Assembly: GCA_016713325.1 (NCBI GenBank)
Contig: JADJPJ010000093.1
Span: forward strand, 124,001-188,000
Direction: 5' to 3'
Source: Candidatus Flexifilum affinis
GTDB lineage: Bacteria; Chloroflexota; Anaerolineae; Aggregatilineales; Phototrophicaceae
Length of the DNA: 64,000 nt
Position 1 is the stretch's first letter. The number at the start of each line of letters is the position of its first letter. Positions 54,258-63,462 of the stretch are shown piece by piece. Below the pieces are notes generated by a model. It saw only the letters and a program-made list of their open reading frames with translations. It was not told where the DNA came from and ran no database searches. The translations under genes and the position numbers were made by a program.

Positions 54258-55856
54258 CTAGCCTTTGCTGGCCGCGTAGAAGTTGGGCAGGTTGCCGCCG
54301 CCCAGGAACACGACCCCGCTCAGTGCGGGCGTATGCCCGAAGAGCAGATAGGGATCGTTATAGTAGACCATGATGGCGTCGTCGGCCGCCAGCTTCTGCG
54401 CCTCAGCATAGAGTGCAACGCGCTCGTCAGAGTCGGCGGTCGCCGCGGCGGCGTTCAGGATGCGGTCCATCTCTTCGCTGCGATAACGATTGCGGTTGGT
54501 GCCGCCATCGGCGCGCGACGAGTCGAACAGGACGCGCATGCCATCCGGGTCGGTCCAGGTATCCCACCAGCCCTGCGTGTTGTGCTGGCCGGCGCGCACC
54601 GCATCGAAGTAGCCGGCCTGGGCCGCGCCGTTCAGCACGACGTCGATGCCGACCTGCGCCAGATTCGCCTCGATGAAGGTGGCGATCGCCACGTTCAGCG
54701 GCGAGTCCGAGCGGAACCAGTGCTGAATTTCCAGCGGCTGGCCATCGCGCTCGCGCACGCCCGTCGCCTCGTTGAGAACCCAACCGGCCTCGTCAAGGAT
54801 GCTGGCCGCCATCTCCAGGTCGTAGGGGAGGTAGCCGCAGCTTGCCGGGTCATAGCCGAACATGACCTTGGTCAGCGCGCTGCACCCCGGCGTCCCGAAG
54901 CCGTTGAAGACCACGTCGATGATGCCCTGCTTGTCGAAGGCGTAGGAGATGGCCTGGCGCACTGCCAGTTCGTCGGTGGGCGCCTTCTCGAAGTTCATCA
55001 TCAGCGAGTAGCCGTGGCCCGGCTGCTCGATCTGGACGATCTCCACGTTCGGGTCATCCATCAGACGCGGCACATCCAGCGTCGGCACGTTGTCGATGAA
55101 GTCGACCTCACCGCTCTCCAGCGCCGCCAGACGTGTGGCCGGCTCCAGGATGATGGTGAAGCGGATTCGCTCGGCGTTCGCCGGGCCGGTCATGCCGAAG
55201 ACCGCTTCCGACCCCCAGTTGAAGTCGTCATTGCGCACGACTACCACTTCCGAGTTCGGAATATACGATTCCAGCTTGAACGGTCCCGCGCCGACGACCG
55301 TGGTGATGCCATAGTCGGCTCCGGCCGCCTCGATCGCGCTGGGCGAGCTGGGGGCCAGGTAGGGGGTGGAGATGGAATTCAGGAAGGGGGCATACGGGGC
55401 GCTGAAGCGCACGGCAACCGTGAACTCGTCCACGACCTCGGTTTCCGCATAAGGCCCCAGCAGGCTGACGGCCAACTGCGATCTCGTATCCGGGTTGGCG
55501 ACGCGGTCGAAGGTGAACTTCACCGCCTCGGCGTTGAAGGGCGTTCCGTCGTGGAAGACCACGTCGTCGCGCAGCGTGAAGACATATTCGGTCGCGTCTT
55601 CGTTGATCGTCCACTCGGTGGCCAGGCCGGGGTGGAAAGTGCCCAGCGGCTCCTGGTACACCAGCGGGCTGAAGACGTGCCCCATGATGACGCCTACGCT
55701 GGAGAACGTGGTCACGTTCGGGTCCAGCGTATCGACGTTGTTCGAAATGCCGAAGGTGAGAAGACTTTCCTGCGCGATGACCGGAACTGTCAGCAGTGTG
55801 AGCAGCAGCGCAACCACAGCGACTAGAAAAGCAATACGTCTCGCCATATGAGTCAT
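54258..55856 (-). CDS. Peptide-type ABC substrate-binding protein (DppA/OppA-like)
   Basis: A 532-residue family-5 binding protein. Signal peptide about 1-28 (IAFLVAVVALLLTLLTVPVIAQ). Family features: TLDPNVTTFSSVGVIMGHVFSPL, LATEWTINEDATEYVFTLRDDVVFHDGTPFNAEAVKF, VGAGPFKLESY, and FDKQGIIDVVFNGFG. GGAGG precedes the ATG at 55856 (55847 is an alternative). It is first in an operon with two permeases and an M42 peptidase, suggesting peptide import, though family-5 proteins also bind sugars. Confidence 0.92.
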   Translation of the reverse strand: MTHMARRIAFLVAVVALLLTLLTVPVIAQESLLTFGISNNVDTLDPNVTTFSSVGVIMGHVFSPLVYQEPLGTFHPGLATEWTINEDATEYVFTLRDDVVFHDGTPFNAEAVKFTFDRVANPDTRSQLAVSLLGPYAETEVVDEFTVAVRFSAPYAPFLNSISTPYLAPSSPSAIEAAGADYGITTVVGAGPFKLESYIPNSEVVVVRNDDFNWGSEAVFGMTGPANAERIRFTIILEPATRLAALESGEVDFIDNVPTLDVPRLMDDPNVEIVQIEQPGHGYSLMMNFEKAPTDELAVRQAISYAFDKQGIIDVVFNGFGTPGCSALTKVMFGYDPASCGYLPYDLEMAASILDEAGWVLNEATGVRERDGQPLEIQHWFRSDSPLNVAIATFIEANLAQVGIDVVLNGAAQAGYFDAVRAGQHNTQGWWDTWTDPDGMRVLFDSSRADGGTNRNRYRSEEMDRILNAAAATADSDERVALYAEAQKLAADDAIMVYYNDPYLLFGHTPALSGVVFLGGGNLPNFYAASKG

Positions 55857-56039
55857 ACAGCCTCCCGTGTGATGTTTTTTGTTGCGAAGATGAGCGTTGC
55901 ACGTAATGTAACACGCTCTATAAGGGCTGGCAAAAACTGTTCAACAATTCTCATCTTGTAGGGGCGGTTGCGTGAAAGGGGGGGGGGGCGCCGGAGAAAC
56001 GCTCCAAAGACGAAAACCGACTGAGCGGTCGACCCTTGG

Positions 56040-56065
56040 CTGGAGGAACCCTCTTCAGAGGGTTT
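56040..56065. repeat. 26-bp palindromic repeat, copy 2
   Basis: Identical to 13540-13565. Nearby sequence also shares a GAAAACCGACTG stretch with the MITE-like element (13491 and about 56014), so this gap (55857-56290) holds a diverged relative of that element. No gene is visible in it. Confidence 0.75.
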
Positions 56066-56124
56066 GCCTTGGCTCTGTGATCCGACCGCTGTCCTGTATT
56101 TTCTTTCGCCGCACCTGAGCCCAG

Positions 56125-56148
56125 CTCGGGCGCATCGCGATGCGCCCC
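56125..56148. repeat. 24-bp palindromic repeat, copy 2
   Basis: Contains GGGCGCATCGCGATGCGCCC, a perfect palindrome, and matches 13772-13795 at 23 of 24 positions. Confidence 0.75.
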
Positions 56149-56290
56149 TACGAACATGCCGCACGCACCTGTCCTGAGGGTCAACGATGCTGCGCTTCCG
56201 AGGGCGAGTTTTTGACAAAACACGGACTCTATGGGATTGTCAACCGATCGATAGGCTTTGCCTCCAGAGTTCCATGAGATTGAGGAGCCG

Positions 56291-57238
56291 ATGTCTCAGC
56301 AGCCGACCCTCTTTGATTCACTCGTATGGAAGACCCACCCCATCGGCGCGGGCGCCGCGCATTCCACGCTGAACCTTTCCATCGGCGATATCGCCGGCGC
56401 CGGCGGCCCGCGCGCCCTGATCACTGCGGGCATTCACGGCGATGAAGGCCCCTGGGGCGCCTGGGCGATCCGGCAGTTGCTGCAAACCACCCCGCTCGAT
56501 GCGCTGCAAGGGAGCCTGCGCATCGTCCCCAATGCCAACCCGCTGGCCATGGAAGCCGACGCCCGCAACGCGCCGCTCGACAGCCTCGACCTGAACCGCA
56601 GCTTCCCCGGCGATGCGCAGGGTTCCCATACCGAGCGTCTGGCGGCGGCGCTGGTCGCCCATGCCCTGCCGGACGCAAATGTGGTCATCGACCTGCACGG
56701 CGGCGGAAGCTGGTGCGTCAACGCCTTCGTCTTCGAGATGCCTGGCGGCGAAGCGCTGGCGGCGGCCTTCGATGCGCCCTTCGTCGCCAAAGCCCCGGAG
56801 CGGGCGGTCACCCTGACCGGTTACGCGCGCAGCCAGGGGGCCATGTGCGTGGGCGTGGAAATGGGCGGGCGCAGCGCCGACGAAGAGAGCTGGGCGCGCC
56901 GAATCGCGGCGGGTCTGCGGCGCGCCCTGATCGCCGGCGGCGTGCTGAGCGGCGAGTCGGAGCCGCCGGCCGCCCGCTCGATCCCCGTGGGCGGGACGCG
57001 CGTCCTGCGCCCCTCGTCCGGCGGGGTGTTCGTGCCCCGGATTCGCCAGGAAGCGATCGGCACGATCGTGCCCCAGGGCACCGTCCTGGGAGAAGTGGTT
57101 CACCCGTCAACGCAGCAGCTGCTGGAGACCTTCGTCGCCCCCTTTCCGCAAACGGCCATCCTGCTGCTTCGCCCGATGATGGCGCGTCTGGAGGGCGGCG
57201 CGATGACCTACGTCGTCGCCGAGCCACAGGACGCCTGA
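56291..57238 (+). CDS. Zinc deacylase of the succinylglutamate desuccinylase/aspartoacylase family
   Basis: A 315-residue M14-type zinc hydrolase. Zinc ligands are His and Glu in ITAGIHGDEGPWGA and His in VVIDLHGGGSW; NANPLAMEADARN and LDLNRSFPG carry substrate-binding Arg and Asn residues. It should remove an acyl group from an amino acid or related amide in the cytoplasm. ATG 56291 follows TTGAGGAG; the in-frame 56258 would add an unrelated leader. It precedes an oxidoreductase by 64 bases and may be cotranscribed. Confidence 0.88.
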   Translation: MSQQPTLFDSLVWKTHPIGAGAAHSTLNLSIGDIAGAGGPRALITAGIHGDEGPWGAWAIRQLLQTTPLDALQGSLRIVPNANPLAMEADARNAPLDSLDLNRSFPGDAQGSHTERLAAALVAHALPDANVVIDLHGGGSWCVNAFVFEMPGGEALAAAFDAPFVAKAPERAVTLTGYARSQGAMCVGVEMGGRSADEESWARRIAAGLRRALIAGGVLSGESEPPAARSIPVGGTRVLRPSSGGVFVPRIRQEAIGTIVPQGTVLGEVVHPSTQQLLETFVAPFPQTAILLLRPMMARLEGGAMTYVVAEPQDA

Positions 57239-57302
57239 CCGTTCTTTTCGCATTCGCTTGCATCGCTTGAATACAGACAAGTTCATACACGGAGACGCTG
57301 AG

Positions 57303-58451
57303 ATGGCTGAACAACTGCGAATCGGAGTCGTTGGCGCGGGACGCTGGGCAGCCAGCGCGCATTTGCCGGGGTTTGTCAGAACCCCCCACGCGCAGCTCAT
57401 CGCGATCTGCGACAGCAATCGTGAGCTGGCCGAGCAGCGCGCGGCGGAGTTCAATATTCCGAAGGTCTACACCGACTACCGCGAGATGCTGGCGAAGGAA
57501 GATCTCGACGTGGTCGACGTGTGTACTCGCGGCGTCGGCGACGATCGCGACAACCACGAAGTCCTGGCCTTTGCCGCCCTCGAAGCGGGCCGGCACTGCC
57601 TGTGCGAAAAACCCGTCGCCCATGACTACCGCAACACCTGGCGGGCGCATCGCCTCGCGCAGTCCAGGGGCCTCAAGACCAAAGTCGGGCTGACCTTCCG
57701 CTATGCCCCGGCCATGCGCTACATGCGCCGCCTGATCGAGGATGGCTTCATCGGCGAACCTTACATCTTCAACGGTTTCGAACAGAACTCGCAGTTCATC
57801 AGCCCGGATATCCCCGTCACCAAGATGGACCTGATACCGGAAAATCCCGACGCCGAGCTGCGCGTATCGTCGCTGGAAGGCTACGGCGCGCCGATCATCG
57901 ACCTGAGCATGTGGTTCATGGACAGCGAGATCAAGAGCGTCGTCGGCACGCTCAAGAATTTCGTCCCCTACCGCACATCCATCGATGGGCGCAAAATGCG
58001 CACCAACATCGACGATGGCGACATCTACCTGGGCGAATACAAGAGCGGCGCCATCTGCTCGATCCAGTCGAGCTATGTCACCGTCGGCAACTACCCCGGT
58101 CTGGAAGCCCGTGCCTACGGCTCAAAAGGGGCGCTCATCTGCCGACTGGTGACCGAGTTCGGCATCCCGCAGACCCTGCACAGCGCCACACCGGATGCCG
58201 TGGAGTTCGTGCCGGTCGACATCCCGGCCGAGTACTTCCCGCCCGGCTACACCCCAGGCGAACCCTGGCCATCGCTCTACTACGCCAACCTCGTGCACAA
58301 CTTCATGGAGGAAATCATCCAGGGGGGCGACGAGAATCAGGGCAATTTCGCGCAGAGCGCCCGCGTTCAGGAGATCATCAACGCCGTCGAGCAGTCCTAT
58401 CGCGAACGCCGCTGGGTGGATCTGCCGCTCGATCCCGATTTTGAGGCGTAA
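57303..58451 (+). CDS. Gfo/Idh/MocA-family oxidoreductase
   Basis: A 382-residue NAD(P)-dependent oxidoreductase. Rossmann motif IGVVGAGRWAASAHLPGF (about 6-23), the family EKP motif in CLCEKPVAHDYRN, and a C-terminal alpha/beta substrate domain (GLTFRYAPAMRYMRRLIEDGFIGEPYIFNG split). Substrates are typically sugars, inositols or sugar acids. ATG 57303 follows GGAGACGCTGAG. A terminator follows. The neighbouring deacylase suggests amino-sugar or amide metabolism, but this is weak. Confidence 0.92.
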   Translation: MAEQLRIGVVGAGRWAASAHLPGFVRTPHAQLIAICDSNRELAEQRAAEFNIPKVYTDYREMLAKEDLDVVDVCTRGVGDDRDNHEVLAFAALEAGRHCLCEKPVAHDYRNTWRAHRLAQSRGLKTKVGLTFRYAPAMRYMRRLIEDGFIGEPYIFNGFEQNSQFISPDIPVTKMDLIPENPDAELRVSSLEGYGAPIIDLSMWFMDSEIKSVVGTLKNFVPYRTSIDGRKMRTNIDDGDIYLGEYKSGAICSIQSSYVTVGNYPGLEARAYGSKGALICRLVTEFGIPQTLHSATPDAVEFVPVDIPAEYFPPGYTPGEPWPSLYYANLVHNFMEEIIQGGDENQGNFAQSARVQEIINAVEQSYRERRWVDLPLDPDFEA

Positions 58452-58464
58452 CGTCATTTCGATC

Positions 58465-58494
58465 GAGGCCCCGCCCTTTTCGGGACGGGGCCTC
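58465..58494 (+). terminator. Terminator-like hairpin after the oxidoreductase
   Basis: GAGGCCCCG and CGGGGCCTC form a 9-bp stem; no long T run follows. It lies between convergent genes and may serve both. Confidence 0.65.
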
Positions 58495-58550
58495 CCTACC
58501 CATACCACAACTCATCAAACACGGTCGGGCAGCTCAGGCATGCGCCGCCG

Positions 58551-58979
58551 TCAGTGCATATCTTCCTCGTCATGCACCGGTGGCTCGAACAGGTAACCGT
58601 TCGACTGGGAGCGGTGTTTCCAATCCTCGATGTGGCGGATCAGTTCGGAGATGAACTCGATCGCGTCCAGCGACTCCCAGCATGCCTCACAGTTCGCCTT
58701 CCCATCCAGAATCAGCCGGCTGTGCAGTTTTTCGGCCATCCGCAAGGCCTCTTCGCAGATCGCAAGGGCCTGCTCCGGGGTGGGCTGACCGCCCGTCAGG
58801 GTGTTGAGCATCGCCAGGTAGCGTTTCTGCACGGCGATCATTCGCTCATTTTCCCGCGCTACAGACTCGTTTCCATTCGGAGAGGGGTGCATGTCTCCCT
58901 GACGTCGGATATTGTCAAGCAAGATCTGCTTCTCATGATCGAGAAACGTCTGGAAATTGGCCATCTTTTCTGCTTTCAT
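58551..58979 (-). CDS. Small hypothetical cytoplasmic protein
   Basis: A 142-residue helical, charged protein with no recognised domain. Cysteines in KANCEACWESLDAIEF form a C-x2-C pair that could bind metal. Start 58979 (MKAEKMANFQTFLDHEKQILL) is chosen; 58964 and 59006 are alternatives. The gene stands alone, convergent to the oxidoreductase. The 215-base gap to the next gene (58980-59194) shows nothing I recognise. Confidence 0.6.
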   Translation of the reverse strand: MKAEKMANFQTFLDHEKQILLDNIRRQGDMHPSPNGNESVARENERMIAVQKRYLAMLNTLTGGQPTPEQALAICEEALRMAEKLHSRLILDGKANCEACWESLDAIEFISELIRHIEDWKHRSQSNGYLFEPPVHDEEDMH

Positions 58980-59194
58980 GCGGGCAAACCACATCCGGCC
59001 TGCCACGCCAACCCCTTAAGTGTAATCCCATCCGTAATGGCCGTGAATGACCAGACGACATGACTTTGTACTGATTGCTATCGGATGATATTTTCGTATG
59101 ATTGAGTTGTCGGTGTTTCGCACCTGATGCGCCACACACTTCATTCACGAGATCAGGTTCTCCCACGAATCGTTCGAGTGATAGGTTCTTGAAA

Positions 59195-61211
59195 ATGCGT
59201 TTCAAGAAATTGGTGCCCTTTCTGTTGGTGCTCTTCGCCATGGCCCTCACCCCCCACCCAACCCATACAGGCCAATGGAACCTGGAACGGACAGGATTCC
59301 CTCCATGTCCCGCTTTCCTGGTGTTCCATCACGGGCAGCCCTGCGCAGGCGAATCCGAATCTCGCTGGAGATACGGATACGGATGCCATCCTCTGGCGGC
59401 GGCATGAACGGCCGACCGACAACATCTACGTCAACCCCAGCGGTATCACCTTCCGCTCGGCCATCAACAACGCCTGGGGATCGTTCAATTTCCCGGTGCT
59501 GGCTGACCCGGATACGACCATCGCCACTCAGGGGGATATGCGCGGCGAGGATGTCAACGCCTTCGGCGCCGAGTTCAACGCCATGATCAACAACTGCGAC
59601 ACGGCTTACAACAACCTGGGGCGCGCGGGGATCGGCATCACGGCGGTGAACGCCGGCCTGTTCCATGACGCGGCGGGCAACTATATCGGCGTGATCGGCT
59701 GGGGCGGCTGCGCCGAGATTGGCGGCAACTGCGCTGTCCCCTTCGACGGGCGCGTGGCCCTGATCGACAACCGCTATCTGCACCCGGCCTCTCCCGATCG
59801 CACGTTCCCCCCTTCGCCCGGCGACCCGGCGGGCAACCTCCAGTTCACCATCACCGACCCACTCGACGTGCTGGCCGGCCATGAGTTCGGCCATGCCCTC
59901 AGCCTGGATCATCGCAACAATACGCTCGCCCTGATGAACCCCGGCGTCACCGACAACAGCGGCGACGGCACTGCTGATAATGTGCAGTTGAACAACGCCG
60001 AAGTCACGGCGCTGCGCAACAACGCGCTGAACGTGCCTGGTCTGGAGACCGACCCGCAAGGACTGTTCAATCCGGGCCGCTTCGTCGTCAATCGCCAGCC
60101 GGATACGGTTCAGGAAAACCCGGACTTCCCGGCGCACCTCGACCTGGCCTCGGTACGCGCCGCGATCGATACCCAGGAGAACCAGGTCTACCTCGAACAG
60201 CAGTTGTTCGGGCTGCTCCCCGCCGAGGGCGAACCGGTCCGCTTTGTCTACCTGCTCGACGTGGACGGTCCCGAGGCCGGTATGACGCAGGATCAACTGC
60301 GCCAGCTTGAGATGCCCGCCGATATTGACACGCGCGGCGTCGACATGATCGCCATTGCCACGGTCCGCGGTGGGCAGACTTTTGGCAACGTGGCGATCGT
60401 GCGCGATGGCGAGATCATCGTCCTGGACGGGCGTTTTACCTTCTCCCTGCTCACGATGGTCCTGCATCCGCAGTTTGCGCCGCTCTCCGGCGAGGGTGGG
60501 GTGCTTCCCGAAGACCGTGAGTACGCTGTGCACCACATCATCCAGTTGAACCTGACCAACGAGGTCCTGGGAATCGCGCTGGATCGCCCCTTCCGCCTGC
60601 AAACGCTGATCGTCACCGGCGAGCAAGGCATCGCCGACCGATTGGACGACGATCCCGCCGGCCGCGCCTTCGTGCTCGAACAGCCCTCGTTCCCGCACTG
60701 CCGCGCGCTCGCCGATGGCGTCCAGGGCCAGCCCGCCGACGTCGAATTCGACGGTCTGACGCCCAATTCCTCGATTCACGCCCTGCTCGGCCCCCTGATG
60801 GTGGCCACAGGCACAGCCAATGAAGACGGCGGCGGCGTGATCCAGATGCCCATCCCGGCCGATGCCGCACCGGGCTACCATCTGATCACGATTGGCGTGG
60901 ACGGCACGGCGCTGACGGCGGACTGCATCATCTTCGTGCGCGAAGCGGATGGCGATGATGGGGACGGAGATGGAGACGGGGACATTCCGCGCGACGAGTT
61001 CGCGCTGCTGACCAGCCATGAGGATTTGCTGCGGCGGCAGGCGCGCCTGCTTGAGCTGCTGGGTCTTCTCATTCGAGCCCTGTCGCAGAACGATCAGGTT
61101 CCGGTCGAAGTGGTGCAGCATCTGGTCGACGGCTACGGCAGCCTGCTCGGCGGCTACAACGAGCTGCTGAAGGACTTCGCCGACCTGGTCCGCCAGGCCG
61201 TGGACGATTAG
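59195..61211 (+). CDS. Secreted zinc metalloprotease (matrixin-like) with acidic linker (frameshifted)
   Basis: The first frame gives a signal peptide (MRFKKLVPFLLVLFAMALTP); after the C6 run at 59250-59255 the correct frame is PQPIQANGTWNGQDSLHV, then NIYVNPSGITFRSAINNAW, continuing to 61211. The zinc site is LAGHEFGHALSLDH (HExxHxxxxxH, metzincin type) at about residue 230. A beta-rich region follows, then DGDDGDGDGDGD, an acidic calcium-binding-like linker, then a helical tail (DLLRRQARLLELLGLL). About 670 residues. It probably degrades extracellular protein; the C-terminal helices may attach it to the surface. Confidence 0.78.
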
Positions 61212-61256
61212 CCCGCCGGTCATCTTCTGACGGCGGATTTCACGAGGTCCTGTTCC

Positions 61257-61289
61257 GGGCAGGTGGGCGCGGCGTTTGCCCACCTGCCC
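61257..61289. terminator. Strong hairpin after the metalloprotease
   Basis: GGGCAGGTGGGC and GCCCACCTGCCC form a perfect 12-bp stem with a nine-base loop, between convergent genes. No T run, so it may act as an mRNA 3' stabiliser or factor-assisted terminator. Confidence 0.65.
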
Positions 61290-61341
61290 GGACGTCATTG
61301 CTCACATGACCACCGTTGACCACGCAAGCTCCGTGGCAGAC

Positions 61342-61920
61342 TCAGCCCCCCTGCCGGGCGTTGTACACCAGCGCGCCGCTGGCCGCGAAATCGCGATAGA
61401 CCGCCAGCGCCTCGTCCGTGAGCACGTTGTTGATCAGTTCGATGCCACGTTTGGCGAGCTCGGCCTTCCACTCCGGGTGAATCGGCCCCTCGTCAAAGCC
61501 GGTGATGGCTTCCAGTTCCGGCCCGCTCCCGGCGATCGCCAGCGAGCGCACCCCCGACCACAGCACCGCGCCGAAGCACATCACGCACGGCCGCCAGTTG
61601 ACCACCAATTGCAGAGTGGGCAGTCCTGCCCCGCCAAGATCGTACGTGCCGAGCAGCTTCTGCGCGACCGACAGCGTCATGACTTCGGCGTGCGCCGACG
61701 AGCAGTTGGACGCCACCACGCGGTTCACGCCGATCACGACTGGCTTTCCGGTATCGCGCTCGAAGACGCCGGCCGCGAAGGGTCCGCCGGTGCCGCGCTC
61801 GAAATTCAGGCGCGAAAAGCGGATGACGGCGGCCATCCGTTCCTCGACGGTTGGCAGAACCGGCGGCAGCAGCCGGTTTTCTTCAACCGCCCATTCGGGA
61901 AGCGTCAGCGTAATTTCCAT
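61342..61920 (-). CDS. Zinc-dependent deaminase (CMP/dCMP-guanine deaminase family)
   Basis: A 192-residue deaminase fold protein. Zinc ligands are His and the catalytic Glu in SSAHAEVMTLSVAQ and the Cys pair in WRPCVMCFGAVLWSG. FERGTGGPFAAGVFER resembles the start of guanine/nucleoside deaminases. It should deaminate a purine or pyrimidine base or nucleoside. Start 61920 (MEITLTLPEW) is preferred over 61929. It converges with the metalloprotease gene. Confidence 0.88.
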   Translation of the reverse strand: MEITLTLPEWAVEENRLLPPVLPTVEERMAAVIRFSRLNFERGTGGPFAAGVFERDTGKPVVIGVNRVVASNCSSAHAEVMTLSVAQKLLGTYDLGGAGLPTLQLVVNWRPCVMCFGAVLWSGVRSLAIAGSGPELEAITGFDEGPIHPEWKAELAKRGIELINNVLTDEALAVYRDFAASGALVYNARQGG

Positions 61921-62120
61921 CCTCAACATCCTCTCCAGGAAAGGTCAGCGTGATCGATACTACCACCAAATGCTGAGCAGCCGAACGATCTGGGACGACA
62001 ATGTCGTGCTTTACGATCGGGCTGGAGGTGCTGATAGGGGTAGGTTTTTATGGTCTCGGTGAATGACCCGTAGATCTGCCCTGGTTGTCGGGACGCCAAG
62101 AAAGGCTTGTCCGTAGTTCT

Positions 62121-62250
62121 ACACCCCTACCCCCGGCCCCTCCCCCGCTGGCGCAAGGGAGGGGAGCAGGCTTGCGTCACCCTAGTTGGTTATTGAGCCG
62201 TGTGGTTTCCCTCCCCTACGCAGTGGGGGAGGGACTAAGGGAGGGGGTTA
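62121..62250. repeat. Two C/G-run hairpins in an intergenic gap
   Basis: 62121-62166 (CCCCTACCCCCGGCCCCTCC, then GGAGGGGAG) and 62208-62250 (CCCTCCCCTACGCAGTGGGG, then GGGGTTAAAAC). The second resembles the hairpin near 35825-35850 that also ends GGGGTAAAAC. The gap 61921-62457 holds no gene I can support. Confidence 0.6.
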
Positions 62251-62457
62251 AAACATCGCACATGGCGTATCGGGGCCACCCAGGGTATCAAACACTCAAA
62301 TACGGACAAGCCTAGAATGGCGTCCCGCCCCGACGACACAGATCCTCCAGAATCTGAAAATGCACCCCCACCAGCCTCACGCGTGGCGTTTGTTCGACGG
62401 ATGGCTTAGACTGAAAGTTGCGCTCTTTTTATCTCACTATCCAGGGGCATTTCGACG

Positions 62458-63333
62458 ATGGACCAAGAGACTTTCCTCATCGGCTACGTGCACAATGGTG
62501 CGGTCAGACCGGCGTACCAGCGAGGCACCGTCACCTACGCGCTCGACGAAGCGCTCATTCCCTCTTTTGACTGGATGATGGCCAATCTCAAGGCGCAGGA
62601 TCTGCTGGCGCGGCTGGACGACTCCATCCGCGATCCGCTTCCGGCTGGCGCCCGGCTGACGCTGCGCGGGCTGCTGAACCATCAGCCGGTGTGGGCGGCG
62701 GGCGTCACCTACAAGATCAGCGAAGAGGCGCGCGAACGCGAGTCGAAGAGCAGCACGGTCTACACGCGGGTCTACTCCGCTAAGCGTCCGGAGCTGTTCG
62801 CGAAGGCGGTCGGCTACGAAGTAGTCAGCAGCGATGACTTTGTTGGCATTCGAGCGGATGCCACCTGGTCGGTGCCGGAGCCGGAGCTGACCGTCGTGTT
62901 CAATGCCTATCACGAGATGGTCGGATTCACCCTCGGCAACGATATGAGTTCGCGCGATATCGAAGGCGAGAATCCCCTCTATCTGCCGCAGGCCAAGGTC
63001 TATGACGACTCCTGCTCGATCGGTCCGCGCATCTTGCTCCGTCCAAATGCCGAGCGTTGGCTGGATGCGGCGGTCCACATCCGCATCGAACGTCAGGGGT
63101 CGGTGGTATTCCAGGGCGAGACTCGCACCGATCGGCTGAATCGCAGCCTGCCGGAGCTGGCCGATTATCTCGGCCGCTGTAAAAAGTTCCCCTATGGGGT
63201 GCTGCTCATGACGGGGACGGGCGTCGTCCCGTCGGATGACTTCACCCTCGCAGCGGGCGATGTGATCCGCATCCGCCTCGACCCGATCGGCGAGCTGGTC
63301 AACATGGTGCATGTCGTCGGCAACTCAGGGTAG
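62458..63333 (+). CDS. Fumarylacetoacetate hydrolase-family protein
   Basis: A 291-residue FAH-fold protein. The metal site shows Glu and Asp residues in VPEPELTVVF and NDMSSRDIEGENPLYLPQAK; the active-site stretch is TGTGVVPSDDFTLAAGDVI. Relatives hydrolyse or decarboxylate 2-oxo acids, including 2-keto-3-deoxy-sugar acid dehydratases/aldolases and oxaloacetate decarboxylases. A sugar-acid substrate would fit the window. The GntR-type regulator starts 129 bases downstream in the same orientation. Confidence 0.88.
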   Translation: MDQETFLIGYVHNGAVRPAYQRGTVTYALDEALIPSFDWMMANLKAQDLLARLDDSIRDPLPAGARLTLRGLLNHQPVWAAGVTYKISEEARERESKSSTVYTRVYSAKRPELFAKAVGYEVVSSDDFVGIRADATWSVPEPELTVVFNAYHEMVGFTLGNDMSSRDIEGENPLYLPQAKVYDDSCSIGPRILLRPNAERWLDAAVHIRIERQGSVVFQGETRTDRLNRSLPELADYLGRCKKFPYGVLLMTGTGVVPSDDFTLAAGDVIRIRLDPIGELVNMVHVVGNSG

Positions 63334-63394
63334 AGCAGGCCGGACAGGTCTCTGATGGGCGTTTAAAGGGAAAAATCGATCAGTTCCAACTTGC

Positions 63395-63423
63395 TTGACG
63401 ATTTTTCGCTTTCGGTCTAATAT
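63395..63423 (+). promoter_or_regulatory. Promoter of the GntR-type regulator
   Basis: TTGACG (63395-63400), 17-base spacer and TAATAT (63418-63423), overlapping the palindrome at 63422-63441. Confidence 0.7.
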
Positions 63424-63441
63424 CGATTATCAATAATCGAT
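63422..63441. promoter_or_regulatory. 20-bp perfect operator-like palindrome
   Basis: ATCGATTAT-CA-ATAATCGAT, a 9+2+9 perfect inverted repeat beginning in the -10 box, 21 bases ahead of the regulator start. The AT-rich symmetric form suits a GntR/FadR-type operator and suggests autorepression. Confidence 0.65.
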
Positions 63442-63462
63442 TGCCACCATCAGAGACCATCT

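Noticed and set aside
59247-61298. A 683-residue open frame on the minus strand
   Set aside because: Antisense shadow of the metalloprotease gene; no recognisable motif, while the plus strand carries HExxHxxxxxH.
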